A DNA stretch of 64,000 nt from an uncultured Sphingopyxis sp. (GCF_900078365.1 NZ_LT598653.1:248001-312000); one strand, 5' to 3'. Counted from the first letter of the stretch, positions 51,856-60,765 are shown. Made by a program: numbers and translations. Notes: generated from the letters alone by a model not told the origin.

Positions 51856-53229
51856 TCAGAAGCTCAACTCAGCGTATATTTTCGAAAGATCGTGATTCCA
51901 CGACCCTTCGTAGCGGTCGAGCAGGTCGTGCGCGGGCGATTTGCCGCTTTTGGCGATGCGGCGGAGCGGTTCGAGGAAGCCGACCTCGTTGTCGCCCATC
52001 GAATTGACCTCGCCGCGCGCCGCGAGGCCCGCCGCCGCGATGTCGAGAACGCGGTGCGCCAGCTCGCCGACCGTGCCGCCGTCCGGCGCGGGAGCGCAGA
52101 GCCCTTCGCGGGGCACTGCGTCGCGCAGGCTCTGCTGCTCCGCGATGCTCCAGCCCTTGACCAGATCCCAGGCGGCGTCGAGCGCGCCTTGATCGTAGAG
52201 CAGCCCGACCCACAGCGCTGGCAGCGCGCAGATGCGGTTCCACGGCCCCCCGTCGGCACCGCGCATTTCGAGAAAGCTTTTGAGCCGCACTTCCGGGAAA
52301 GCGGTCGAGAGATGGTCGTTCCAGTCGGAGAGGCGCGGCTTCTCGCCGGGCAGCGCGGGTAGTTCGCCCTTCAGAAAGTCGCGGAAGCTCTGTCCCGCGG
52401 CGTCGATATATTTGCCGTCGCGGAAGACGAAATACATCGGCACGTCGAGCATATAATCGACATAGCGTTCGTAGCCGAAGCCCTCTTCGAACACGAAGGG
52501 CAGCATGCCGGTGCGCGCGGGGTCGGTGTCGGTCCAGATGTGGCTGCGGTACGACATATAGCCGTTGGGCCGCCCCTCGGTGAAGGGCGAGGAGGCGAAG
52601 AGCGCGGTCGCGAGTGGCTGCAAGGCGAGGCTGACGCGGAATTTCTGCACCATGTCGGCCTCGCTCGCATAATCGAGGTTGGTCTGGATCGTGCAGGTGC
52701 GCAGCATCATGTCGAGCCCGAGCGTGCCGACGCGCGGCATATGTTCGAGCATGATCTTGTAGCGTCCCTTGGGCATGATCGGCAGCTGGCTTCGAGTCTT
52801 GTCGGGCCACATGCCGAGCCCCAGAAAGCCGAGGCCGAGCTCGGCGCCGACTTCCTTCACCTGTTTCAAATGCCGGCCGGTTTCGGCGCAGGTCTGGTGG
52901 AGATTTTCGAGCGGCGCGCCCGAAAGCTCCAACTGGCCCGCGGGTTCGAGGCTGACGGTGCCGTCGCTGCCCGCCAGCGCGATGACCTTTCCGCCCTCGA
53001 CCACCGGTTCCCAACCAAAGCGGGTGAGCGCCATCAACAGGTCGTGGATGCCGCCCGGTTCGTCATAGGAAGGCGCGCGGTGGTCGGCGGTGCGATAGAC
53101 GAATTTCTCGTGCTCGGTGCCGATGCGCCAGCGGTCCTTCGGCTTTTCGCCCTTGATCATCGGCGCCGCAAGCTGGTCGCGGGTTTCGACGATCGGATCG
53201 TCGCGGTCGGAGGCGGTGCGCGTGCTCAT
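51856..53229 (-). CDS. gshA: Glutamate--cysteine ligase (plant-type GshA)
   Basis: It joins glutamate and cysteine, the first step of glutathione synthesis. The 457-residue protein matches the plant/alphaproteobacterial class of the enzyme: WRIGTEHEKFVY (about 34-45), VSLEPAGQLELSGAPL (about 92-107) and MMLRTCTIQTNLDY (about 174-187; Cys near the redox position in plant enzymes). It ends with MADNEVGFLEPLRR-like text. The start could be 53238, three codons upstream. Glutathione production is consistent with the other redox genes nearby. Confidence 0.95.
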   Translation of the reverse strand: MSTRTASDRDDPIVETRDQLAAPMIKGEKPKDRWRIGTEHEKFVYRTADHRAPSYDEPGGIHDLLMALTRFGWEPVVEGGKVIALAGSDGTVSLEPAGQLELSGAPLENLHQTCAETGRHLKQVKEVGAELGLGFLGLGMWPDKTRSQLPIMPKGRYKIMLEHMPRVGTLGLDMMLRTCTIQTNLDYASEADMVQKFRVSLALQPLATALFASSPFTEGRPNGYMSYRSHIWTDTDPARTGMLPFVFEEGFGYERYVDYMLDVPMYFVFRDGKYIDAAGQSFRDFLKGELPALPGEKPRLSDWNDHLSTAFPEVRLKSFLEMRGADGGPWNRICALPALWVGLLYDQGALDAAWDLVKGWSIAEQQSLRDAVPREGLCAPAPDGGTVGELAHRVLDIAAAGLAARGEVNSMGDNEVGFLEPLRRIAKSGKSPAHDLLDRYEGSWNHDLSKIYAELSF

Positions 53230-53276
53230 GCCGCGCATTTAGACTATCCGGTATAGAATGCAATCGGGGCCGGAGA

Positions 53277-55265
53277 TCAGTTGATCGTGACCTCGAAGGT
53301 GATCGCCATGGCGGCCGCGGGCAGCAGCGTCGCGGTGGTCGCCGCGACGGTGGCGCCCGTGATCGACGCGCCGAACGGATCACCTTCGTCGGCGCCGCTC
53401 GCATTGTCGTCCTCGGCCGTCGCCGCGCCCGCGCAGCTCGTGCCGCTGCGCAGCGAGCCGGGGACGAAGCTGGTGCCGGCGGGTAGCGGATCGGCGAGAT
53501 TGATGCCCGTCGCGGTGCCGCTGCCATTGTTGGTGACGAGGATGCAGTAACGCATCCGTGCGCCCGGAATCGCCTTGGGATCGGCCGTGCCGTTGACCGG
53601 GTCGCTGACGACGCTGCTCGTCTTCGCGATCGCCAGGTTCGTCGTCGGGCGGCAGAAAATGATGTCGTGGAGCGCCATGCCCTGCTGGCCCGGATTGGCG
53701 GGGGCGAGGGCGTGGCTGCCATATTCGATGGCGATGCCGTCGATGGGCGTATCGAAGGTCACGGTGACGGTGCCGTCGGCGCTGCCGTCGGCCGACAATA
53801 TGTCGCCATAGGCGCTGTTGCCGATCACATAATTGGCGGTGCCGTTGGTGAGCACGGGATAGACGGTGGCGCCGTTATATGTGCCGGTGACGGTGACCCG
53901 GTCGGCGAACTGGCCGGAGGCGTAATCGACGTCGAACAGCCGGAACTGCGCGCCCGGAACCGCGGTCGGCAGCGCAATCGTCGAAGTGACCGTCCCCGCC
54001 TGACTGGTGAAATCGAGGATCTCGAAGATCGAATATTGCGCCGGCGCCAGCCCGCCGGTGACGACATTCTGACGCGTCGGCGACTGGCCGCCATAGGTCG
54101 CGTTGCTGAGGAAGCTGCCGCCGCTGATCGCAATGTTCACATTCGCCGTGCCGATCGCGGTCAGCACCTGGCTGCGGCTCGTCGTGCCCGCGGGCCAGCC
54201 GACGCCATCCCAGTCGAGCGCCGTCGTGCCGACCGGGCAGACGAGCGCCGGCGGCGTTCCCGCGACGCGCGTGCCCGACACGGTGAAGCTCGCGCTGTCA
54301 GAGTCATCCTCGCCCGCCGCGCCGTTGCCGGGGGCCGAATCGAAGTCGAAGGCCGAGGAGGTGCTGATCTCGGCGCTGTTGGTGACGCTCGCACCCGCGG
54401 TCGCCGCGACGGTGCCGCTGATCGTCAGCACCCGCGTCACCCCCGGCGGGATGCTGCCGACGCTCCACACGCCGGTGGCGCTGTTATAGCTGCCGAAACC
54501 CGAGGCGCCGGTGAAACTGAACCCGGCGGGCAGAGTGTCCTGCACCGTCACCCCGGTCGCGGTGAGCGGCGATCCGCTCGCGTTGGTGACGCTCAGCACA
54601 TAGTTGAGGCTCGCCCCGAACGCCGGCGCCGCGTTACTGACCGACTTGGTCAGCGACAGGTCGGCATAGTTCGTCGGCAGGCTGGTGAGATAGAGGTCGG
54701 CGCGCACGAAATTGCCGTTGTCGGCCGACGGATATTGGTCGCAGATCTCGAGCCGCCAGGTTCCGGCGCTATTCTGGCCGTTGAACGCCGACAGCGGCGC
54801 ATTGGGACGAAAGCCGTTCTGATAGGGCGGCGCGCCGGTCGCATGATTGGTGCCGTTGCCGTCGGTATTGACCGTCTGCGCGGCGTCGTCGTCGAGGCGG
54901 ACGTTGAAATTATTGCCGTCGATCGAACCCGTATCGCCGTCGACGAGCTGGACGCGCGTTCCCGCGGGCGATTGCAGCGTGACGCGCAGGTCGCCGCGCC
55001 AGCTGTGCGTCGCGAGCAGGCCGAGATCGACGTCGCCGACGACATAGCTTGTGCTGACCGTGAAATTGCGCACGAGCGGCGCGGTGCAACTCGTCGCGGC
55101 GTTGATGGTGCCGGTGGTGGTGTTGCTGTAGGTCGTCGTGGTCTGCGCGGCGGCGGGATTGGCGGCAAGCGTCAACGCCAGCCAGACGAGCAGGATACAG
55201 GCTCGCGCAGACTGCAAACACTGGCCCCCCAGCCAGCGGTATCGGCTCTGGTCCCGCCGTTGCAT
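53277..55265 (-). CDS. Secreted DUF11 / proprotein-convertase P-domain repeat protein
   Basis: A 662-residue cell-surface or secreted protein. After a signal peptide ending AAAQT (about residue 41), residues about 60-195 contain a proprotein convertase P-domain (VGDVDLGLLATHSWRGDLRVTLQSPAG, AGTWRLEICDQYPSADNG). Two DUF11-type segments follow (about 202-330 with LSLTKSVSNAAPAFG and VTNSAEIST; about 560-662 with LAIAKTSSVVSDP and LADPLPAGTSFVPG). The region between is beta-rich and unassigned. No autotransporter barrel or sorting tail was seen. DUF11 repeats usually act as adhesive or structural domains; the role here is unknown. Confidence 0.85.
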   Translation of the reverse strand: MQRRDQSRYRWLGGQCLQSARACILLVWLALTLAANPAAAQTTTTYSNTTTGTINAATSCTAPLVRNFTVSTSYVVGDVDLGLLATHSWRGDLRVTLQSPAGTRVQLVDGDTGSIDGNNFNVRLDDDAAQTVNTDGNGTNHATGAPPYQNGFRPNAPLSAFNGQNSAGTWRLEICDQYPSADNGNFVRADLYLTSLPTNYADLSLTKSVSNAAPAFGASLNYVLSVTNASGSPLTATGVTVQDTLPAGFSFTGASGFGSYNSATGVWSVGSIPPGVTRVLTISGTVAATAGASVTNSAEISTSSAFDFDSAPGNGAAGEDDSDSASFTVSGTRVAGTPPALVCPVGTTALDWDGVGWPAGTTSRSQVLTAIGTANVNIAISGGSFLSNATYGGQSPTRQNVVTGGLAPAQYSIFEILDFTSQAGTVTSTIALPTAVPGAQFRLFDVDYASGQFADRVTVTGTYNGATVYPVLTNGTANYVIGNSAYGDILSADGSADGTVTVTFDTPIDGIAIEYGSHALAPANPGQQGMALHDIIFCRPTTNLAIAKTSSVVSDPVNGTADPKAIPGARMRYCILVTNNGSGTATGINLADPLPAGTSFVPGSLRSGTSCAGAATAEDDNASGADEGDPFGASITGATVAATTATLLPAAAMAITFEVTIN

Positions 55266-55401
55266 GGCGCCGCTATGGGGCCGGGATAGCTAATATCGGG
55301 TTAAAATCGCGACGTGGGTAGCGATTCTGTCCGGTGGCGGGACAGTTTTTCGGTGGGTGAGGCGGCGGCGGGTTTCGACCGATTGCGGACCTATCTTACA
55401 T

Positions 55402-55477
55402 CGTCACCCCGGACTTGATCCGGGGTCCATTCACGCAGCGTGGAAGGAATGGATCCCGGATCAAGTCCGGGATGACG
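55402..55477. repeat. REPIN-like repeat, type C copy 4
   Basis: CGTCACCCCGGACTTGATCC and the inverted GGATCAAGTCCGGGATGACG bound it. It is followed by a type D copy. Confidence 0.88.
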
Positions 55478-55523
55478 AATGTCCGAGACCGGCCGGGAGC
55501 GGACGTTGAGTATCTCATAACTT

Positions 55524-55602
55524 CGTCATTCCCGCGAAAGCGGGAACCCAGTGTGGAGTCAGCCGACGCACGCTCTGGGTTCCCGCTTTCGCGGGAATGA
55601 CG
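55524..55602. repeat. REPIN-like repeat, type D copy 3
   Basis: CGTCATTCCCGCGAAAGCGG and the inverted CCCGCTTTCGCGGGAATGACG bound it, with AACCCAGTGTGGA inside. Confidence 0.9.
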
Positions 55603-55650
55603 AAGGTAGGGAAGGGCCGCTCACGCCCCAAAGCCGACACCGCCGCATAT

Positions 55651-55685
55651 AAAAAAAGGGCGGCCGTCCTTCGGACGCCGCCCTT
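55651..55685 (-). terminator. Rho-independent terminator of the rpsM-rplQ operon
   Basis: Read on the minus strand, GGGCGGCGTCC-GAA-GGACGGCCGCCC forms a stem followed by TTTTTTT, about 25 bases after the rplQ stop. Confidence 0.9.
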
Positions 55686-55709
55686 GATCTTTCAGCGAAG
55701 TGACGAAGC

Positions 55710-56132
55710 TCAGGCTTCCGCCATATCCTCGTCAAACTGTTCGACCGGGCCCGAATCCTGGCCCTTGGCGTCGACGTCGCGGTCGACGAATTCGATGACC
55801 GCCATCGGCGCCGCGTCCGAGGCGCGGATGCCGGCCTTGATGATGCGGGTGTAGCCGCCGTTGCGGTCCTTGTAGCGTGTCGCGAGGACGTCGAACAGCT
55901 TCACGAGCTGCGTGTCGTCCATCAGGCGGCTCATCGCGAGACGGCGGTTGGCTAAGCCACCGCGCTTCGCCAGCGTGACGAGCTTTTCGACATAGGGGCG
56001 CAGCTCCTTCGCCTTGGCGACGGTCGTCGTGATCTGCTCATGCTTGATGAGCGAGGCCGACATGTTGCGGAACAGGGCCGTGCGATGCGCGCTCGTGCGC
56101 TGCAGCTTCCGGCCACCCGATTTATGACGCAT
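55710..56132 (-). CDS. rplQ: 50S ribosomal protein L17
   Basis: L17 is a structural protein of the large subunit near the exit tunnel. The 140-residue protein has the family start MRHKSGGRKLQRTSAHRTALFRNM and the region GGYTRIIKAGIRASDAAPMAVIEFVDRD near 90-118. The C-terminus is longer and acidic (about 120-140), common in alphaproteobacteria. It ends the alpha operon; a type H repeat separates it from rpoA. Confidence 0.97.
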   Translation of the reverse strand: MRHKSGGRKLQRTSAHRTALFRNMSASLIKHEQITTTVAKAKELRPYVEKLVTLAKRGGLANRRLAMSRLMDDTQLVKLFDVLATRYKDRNGGYTRIIKAGIRASDAAPMAVIEFVDRDVDAKGQDSGPVEQFDEDMAEA

Positions 56133-56211
56133 GATCTTTTCCTTCGTTCGTTAAGGGCCCGTGTGAGGTAGCCCAGACCAGGTTGCTTGCGGGGCAACCC
56201 ATTCCCGAAAT

Positions 56212-56286
56212 CGTCATCCCAGCGAAAGCTGGGATCGCTCGCAGTGTGTCACCACGATAGCGACCCCAGCTTTCGCTGGGGCGACG
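56212..56286. repeat. REPIN-like repeat, type H (single copy seen)
   Basis: CGTCATCCCAGCGAAAGCTG and the inverted CCAGCTTTCGCTGGGGCGACG bound 75 bases. It lies within the alpha operon between rpoA and rplQ. Confidence 0.87.
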
Positions 56287-56293
56287 GCGATTT

Positions 56294-57352
56294 TTAACCC
56301 AGCAGCTCCTGTTCGAGCTTCTTAGCCATTTCCTCGATATTCTCGGGCGGCCAGCCGGGGATGTCCATGCCGAGGCGCAGGCCCATCGACGACAGCACTT
56401 CCTTGATTTCGTTCAGGGACTTGCGGCCGAAGTTCGGGGTGCGGAGCATTTCGGCTTCGGTCTTCTGAACGAGATCGCCGATATAGATGATATTGTCGTT
56501 CTTGAGGCAGTTCGCCGAACGGACCGACAATTCGAGCTCGTCGACCTTCTTCAGAAGGAAGCGGTTGAGCTGGTTGACGTCCGACTCGTCGGCGGCCGCC
56601 GACGGCGCCGCCATGCCGATCAGGCCGCTGTCGTTCATCGCTTCTTCGAAGTGGACGAAGACCTGGAGCTGGTCCTGGAGGATGCGCGCGGCATAGGCGA
56701 CGGCATCTTCCGGGGTGACCGTGCCGTCGGTTTCGACGGTCAGGTTCAGCTTGTCATAGTCCAGTTCCTGACCGATGCGCGCATTGTCGACCTTGTAGGC
56801 GACCTGGCGCACGGGCGAATAGAGCGAGTCGACCGGGATCAGGCCGATCGGCGCGTCGACCGGACGGTTGGCGGTCGCGGGGACATAGCCCTTGCCGGTG
56901 TCGGCGACGAGTTCCATGTTCAGCGTCGCGCCGTCGTCGAGGTGGCAGATGACATGGTTCGGGTTCATCACCTTGATGTCGCCCGACACCATGATGTCGC
57001 CCGCCTTGACGGTCGCGGGACCGGTCGCCGAAAGCTGGAGCCGCTTCGGGCCTTCGCCTTCCATCTTGAGCGCGATCTGCTTCACGTTGAGCACGATGTC
57101 GGTGACGTCTTCACGCACGCCGGCGAGGCTCGAGAATTCGTGGAGCACATTCTCGATCTTGATCGACGTGATGGCCGCACCCTGGAGCGACGAGAGCAGC
57201 ACGCGGCGCAGCGCGTTGCCGAGCGTCAGGCCGAAGCCGCGCTCGAGCGGTTCGGCGACGAAGGTCGCCTTGCGCTTGCCGTCGCTGCCAGCCTTGATTT
57301 CCAGGTTGCTGGGCTTCTTCAATTCCTGCCAGTTCCGGATATTGACAGTCAT
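56294..57352 (-). CDS. rpoA: DNA-directed RNA polymerase subunit alpha
   Basis: The alpha subunit assembles RNA polymerase and contacts activators and UP elements. The 352-residue protein has the N-terminal dimerisation domain (about 1-240), with FGLTLGNALRRVLLSSLQGAAITSIKI and VLHEFSSLAGVREDV, and the C-terminal domain (about 262-352) with SVRSANCLKNDNIIYIGDLVQKTE. The ATG at 57352 matches the family. The rpsD gene that sits before rpoA in some bacteria is absent. Confidence 0.98.
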   Translation of the reverse strand: MTVNIRNWQELKKPSNLEIKAGSDGKRKATFVAEPLERGFGLTLGNALRRVLLSSLQGAAITSIKIENVLHEFSSLAGVREDVTDIVLNVKQIALKMEGEGPKRLQLSATGPATVKAGDIMVSGDIKVMNPNHVICHLDDGATLNMELVADTGKGYVPATANRPVDAPIGLIPVDSLYSPVRQVAYKVDNARIGQELDYDKLNLTVETDGTVTPEDAVAYAARILQDQLQVFVHFEEAMNDSGLIGMAAPSAAADESDVNQLNRFLLKKVDELELSVRSANCLKNDNIIYIGDLVQKTEAEMLRTPNFGRKSLNEIKEVLSSMGLRLGMDIPGWPPENIEEMAKKLEQELLG

Positions 57353-57457
57353 GGATTTCCCTTTGCTTTGGGCGGGACGGGCGGGGGTCGGCTTGCCTGT
57401 CCAGCGAGGAGTTTTATGCGGGCGGCGCCCCGGCGGTGAGGCGCGCCCGAAAGGACG

Positions 57458-57847
57458 TCAGACGCGGCGGCGCTTGGCCGGGCGGACGCCATTGTGCGGG
57501 ATCGGCGTCACGTCGCGGATCGACGTGATGTGGAAACCGACCGCCTGCAGGGCGCGGAGCGCCGATTCACGGCCGGCGCCGGGGCCCTTGACTTCGACTT
57601 CGAGGGTGCGGACGCCATGTTCGGCGGCCTTCTTGCCGGCGTCTTCGGCGCAGACCTGCGCCGCATAGGGGGTCGACTTGCGGCTGCCCTTGAAGCCCAT
57701 CATGCCGGCGCTCGACCAGGCAATCGCATTGCCCTGCGCGTCGGTGATGGTGATCATCGTGTTGTTGAAGGTCGCGTTGACGTGGGCCACACCCGACGAG
57801 ATATTCTTGCGTTCGCGCCGACGAAGGCGCTGCGGTTCACGAGCCAT
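57458..57847 (-). CDS. rpsK: 30S ribosomal protein S11
   Basis: S11 is part of the small-subunit platform near the mRNA. The 129-residue protein has the S11 text: GVAHVNATFNNTMITITD (about 18-35), GMMGFKGSRKSTPYAAQVCAEDA and the C-terminal DVTPIPHNGVRPAKRRRV. Length matches the family. It lies between rpsM and rpoA, with about 100 bases on each side. Confidence 0.98.
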   Translation of the reverse strand: MAREPQRLRRRERKNISSGVAHVNATFNNTMITITDAQGNAIAWSSAGMMGFKGSRKSTPYAAQVCAEDAGKKAAEHGVRTLEVEVKGPGAGRESALRALQAVGFHITSIRDVTPIPHNGVRPAKRRRV

Positions 57848-57949
57848 GATGAAATCCTAACCTGTATCCTGAATGGCCGGTGGCGGACGGATCGCCGCGC
57901 TCCGGCAGGGAAAGAAACAAGGAAGCGCGCCGGGGAGGCGCGCTCGACC

Positions 57950-58318
57950 TTATTTCTTCTTGCCGGCGATCGGCTTCGCCTTGCCCTTGCGGGTGCGCGC
58001 ATTGGTGTGCGTGCGCTGGCCGCGGACGGGAAGACCCTTGCGATGACGCAGGCCGCGATAGCAGGCGAGGTCCATCAGGCGCTTGATGTTCATCGCCGTG
58101 TTGCGGCGCAGGTCGCCCTCGACCGTGTGGTCGGCGTCCAGCGTTTCGCGGATCTGGAGGACTTCGGCGTCCGACAGGTCCTGAACGCGGCGGCTGTGGT
58201 CGATGCCCAGCTTGTCGGCGATGTCGACGGCGGTCTTGCGGCCGATGCCGTGGATGTAGGTGAGCGCGATGATCACGCGCTTGTTGGTGGGCAGGTTGAC
58301 GCCCGCGATACGTGCCAT
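57950..58318 (-). CDS. rpsM: 30S ribosomal protein S13
   Basis: S13 sits at the head of the small subunit and contacts tRNA and the 50S subunit. The 122-residue protein starts MARIAGVNLPTNKRVIIALTYIHGIG and has CYRGLRHRKGLPVRGQRTHTNARTRKG, the full family pattern. It leads the four-gene alpha operon. In many alphaproteobacteria secY and adk lie upstream; here a repeat and an inositol-phosphatase-like gene do, so the operon is detached. Confidence 0.98.
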   Translation of the reverse strand: MARIAGVNLPTNKRVIIALTYIHGIGRKTAVDIADKLGIDHSRRVQDLSDAEVLQIRETLDADHTVEGDLRRNTAMNIKRLMDLACYRGLRHRKGLPVRGQRTHTNARTRKGKAKPIAGKKK

Positions 58319-58455
58319 TGGTAACTTTCTCCTGCTCCACAGGGCGCGCTGGCAATCGGCCCCATCTCAAAGCGTCTGAATTTCCAACGCAAAAAACGGA
58401 CCACGATGCGCATGAAGGCGCTTCGCCGTCCGGTCAGGCTGTCGGAATGCTCGCG

Positions 58456-58484
58456 CAATTAGGGTGAGTCGCGCGGAAAGTCAA
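58456..58484 (-). promoter_or_regulatory. Sigma-70 promoter for rpsM-rpsK-rpoA-rplQ
   Basis: On the minus strand, TTGACT (58479-58484) and TAATTG (58456-58461) are spaced by exactly 17 bases, about 140 bases upstream of the rpsM start. Confidence 0.6.
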
Positions 58485-58530
58485 GCGAACTGCGGTGGAT
58501 TGCGGCCTGAAGACGGGCCTTCCCTTTCAT

Positions 58531-58608
58531 CGTCATCCCGGCGAAGGCCGGGATCTCACCCTATCGGCAAAACGCACCGGCGAGATCCCGGCCTTCGCCG
58601 GGATGACG
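58531..58608. repeat. REPIN-like repeat, type E copy 4
   Basis: CGTCATCCCGGCGAAGGCCG and the inverted CCGGCCTTCGCCGGGATGACG bound it. Confidence 0.9.
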
Positions 58609-58624
58609 ATATATAAGCGGTGGA

Positions 58625-59416
58625 TCAGGGCTGCGCCGTCAGCGCGACCGCGCGGTCGTGCAAGCGGGAGACGACTGCCCGGTGAATCCCGGGGGCGCAG
58701 GCGATGACGCCGAACGCCTGCGCGCGCGGGGTGTTGAACCTGAGCGGCTCGCCGAAGGCGTCGGTGACCGCGGCCCCCGCTTCGGCCGCGATCAGCGCCG
58801 CGGCGGCGACGTCCCACTCGAAACCCCAGCGAAGCGTGGCGACGAGGTCGGCGCGGTCGTCGGCGACGAGCGCCATGCGCAGCGCGATGCTGTTCGGCTT
58901 GGTCACCATGATCAGGTCGCGGTCGATCTTGGGCAGGCTGTCGGCGGGAACGCGCGATCCGTCGAAGATCATGCGGCGGCTGGCGCGCAGCGCCTCGCCG
59001 TTGAGCGTCGCGCCCTTGCCCTTTTGCGCGACCCACAGCTCGTCGAGCGCGGGGGCGTAGAGCACGCCGAGTTCGGGGGCGCCGTCGACGACGAGCGCGA
59101 CCGAGACGCACCAGCCCGGACGGCCGCGGATGAAATCGCGCGTGCCGTCGATCGGGTCGACGCACCACATCGCGCGGCACGACAGGCGATCTTCATTGTC
59201 GGCGGTTTCCTCGGACAGCCACCCCGCCTCGGGCACCATCGCGCCGAGCACGGCCTTCAGCCGCGCATCGACGGCGAGGTCGACGTCGCTCACCGGATTG
59301 TCGTGCGACTTGTGCCACACGTCGACCGCCTTGCCCTCGCCGCGCCAGCGCGCCATCGCCATGTCGCCGACCTCGCGCGTCGCGGCGATCATCGCTTCGA
59401 GGTTGCGCGCGGGCAT
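58625..59416 (-). CDS. Inositol monophosphatase family phosphatase (CysQ/IMPase-like)
   Basis: A Mg-dependent phosphatase of the IMPase/CysQ family, which removes phosphate from inositol phosphates or 3'-phosphoadenosine nucleotides. The 263-residue protein has SEET (about 68-71) and the metal motif DPIDGT (residues 87-92), with WDVAAAALIAAEAGA near 207-221. The choice between inositol and nucleotide substrates is not possible from these motifs. The ATG at 59416 gives the family-type start. It follows pmbA by five bases on the same strand and precedes the ribosomal operon. Confidence 0.9.
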   Translation of the reverse strand: MPARNLEAMIAATREVGDMAMARWRGEGKAVDVWHKSHDNPVSDVDLAVDARLKAVLGAMVPEAGWLSEETADNEDRLSCRAMWCVDPIDGTRDFIRGRPGWCVSVALVVDGAPELGVLYAPALDELWVAQKGKGATLNGEALRASRRMIFDGSRVPADSLPKIDRDLIMVTKPNSIALRMALVADDRADLVATLRWGFEWDVAAAALIAAEAGAAVTDAFGEPLRFNTPRAQAFGVIACAPGIHRAVVSRLHDRAVALTAQP

Positions 59417-59421
59417 CGCGT

Positions 59422-60765
59422 CTAGCTGCTCGCGACGGTCATGCCGTCGATGCGCAGCGTCGGCGCGTTGGTGCCGTGGCGAAACTCGAGGTCGTTCGCG
59501 GGGATCAGCGCGGCGAACATGTCGATCAGATTGCCCGCGATCGTGAATTCGGCGATCGGCCCCGCGATCACGCCATCCCGGATCAGGAATCCCGACGCGC
59601 CGCGGCTGTAATCGCCGGTCACGGGGTTGACCCCCTGGCCGATCAGCTCGGTGATATACACGCCCTCGGATATGCCCTCCATCAGCGCCGCCGGCGTCGC
59701 GCTGCCCGCGGCGAGGTGGAGGTTGCTCGCGCCGACCCCCGAGGCGCCGCCGCCGCGGCTCGCGTGGCCGGTCGGCGTCAGGCCGAGCTGCTTCGCCGAC
59801 GCGGTGTCGAGCAGCCAGCCGGTGATTTTGCCATCGGCGACGATGTCGCGCGCCGCGGTCGGCAGGCCCTCGCCGTCGAAAGCGCGGCTGCGCAGGCCGC
59901 GCGGGCGATGCGGTTCGTCGCGGATGACGATGCCGCTGTCGAACAGCATCGCCTCTTCCTTGCCGAGCAGGAAACTCGTCCCGCGCGCGATCGCCGGGCC
60001 GGCGATCGCACCGAGCAGATGGCCGACGATGCTGCCGCTGACCCGCGGGTCGAGCAGTACCGGAAGCTTGCCGGTCGGGGCTTTCCCGGGATTCAGCCGC
60101 GCGACCGCGCGCGTCCCGGCGCGGGCGCCGATGTCGGCGGCGCTTTCGAGGTCGGCGAGGTGGTGGGCGCTGTGCCAGCCGTAATCGCGCTGCATCGCGG
60201 CGCCTTCGCCGGCGATCACGCTCGCCGAGAGGCTGTGGCCGCTCGATCCATAGCCGCCGGCAAATCCGTGACTCGTCGCGAGCGCGAAGCGTGTGCGGCT
60301 GTGGCTCGCGCTGCCGCCTTCGCTGTTGGTGACCCCGGCGACGGCGCGCGCCGCCTCCTCGACGCCAAGCGCGGCTTCGCGCAGCGCCCGCGGGTCGGCG
60401 TCGCTGTCGTCGTCGAGGTCGAGGTCGGGAACGGGCCCCTTGAACAGCAATTCTTCGGGCGCGAGGCCGGCATAGGGGTCCTCGGGCGCCTCGCGCGCCA
60501 TCGCGACGCAACGTTCGACCAGTTTCGCAAGTTCGCCCGCGTCCATATCGGCAGTCGACACGCTCGCGCTGCGCTGCCCCACGAAGACGCGCAGCGAAAT
60601 ATCCTGCCCCTCCGACCGCTCGACATCCTCGAGCGCGCCGAGCCGCATCGAGACCGAGGTCGCGGCATTGCAGTAATAGAGAGCGTCGGCGGCGTCGGCG
60701 CCGGCTTTTGCCGCGGCGTCGCACAGCATCTGCGCGCGGTCGAGGGCTTCGGAAACGGTCAGCAT
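59422..60765 (-). CDS. pmbA: TldD/PmbA family protein (PmbA/TldE)
   Basis: PmbA with TldD forms a metalloprotease that matures peptides such as microcins and regulates the CcdA antitoxin in E. coli. The 447-residue protein has the family layout, including the N-terminal CDAAAKAGADAADALYY region (about 16-32). The core has RGTSFLLGKEEAMLFDSGI (about 254-272) and GASGFLIRDG (about 387-396). The metal-binding HExxxH belongs to TldD and is absent here, as expected for PmbA. No tldD lies next to it. Co-transcription with the phosphatase gene is likely. Confidence 0.93.
   Translation of the reverse strand: MLTVSEALDRAQMLCDAAAKAGADAADALYYCNAATSVSMRLGALEDVERSEGQDISLRVFVGQRSASVSTADMDAGELAKLVERCVAMAREAPEDPYAGLAPEELLFKGPVPDLDLDDDSDADPRALREAALGVEEAARAVAGVTNSEGGSASHSRTRFALATSHGFAGGYGSSGHSLSASVIAGEGAAMQRDYGWHSAHHLADLESAADIGARAGTRAVARLNPGKAPTGKLPVLLDPRVSGSIVGHLLGAIAGPAIARGTSFLLGKEEAMLFDSGIVIRDEPHRPRGLRSRAFDGEGLPTAARDIVADGKITGWLLDTASAKQLGLTPTGHASRGGGASGVGASNLHLAAGSATPAALMEGISEGVYITELIGQGVNPVTGDYSRGASGFLIRDGVIAGPIAEFTIAGNLIDMFAALIPANDLEFRHGTNAPTLRIDGMTVASS

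Larger units (their letters stand above)
55266..55650. other. Repeat-filled gap between the DUF11 gene and rplQ terminator
   Basis: No gene is visible. It holds a type C repeat (55402-55477) and a type D repeat (55524-55602). Near 55326-55350 a hairpin followed by TTTTT faces the plus strand, but no gene ends there. Confidence 0.7.
58319..58624. other. Leader region of the alpha ribosomal operon
   Basis: No gene is visible. It contains the rpsM promoter (58456-58484), a leader of about 130 bases and a type E repeat (58531-58608) beyond the promoter. Confidence 0.7.

Noticed and set aside
53667..55289. 540-residue plus-strand frame opposite the DUF11 protein
   Set aside because: Arg/Ala/Gly-rich translation of the complementary strand; the minus-strand gene has a signal peptide and domains.
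55326..55350. CTGTCC..GGACAG hairpin with TTTTT on the plus strand
   Set aside because: No plus-strand gene ends nearby; on the minus strand the T-run is on the wrong side.
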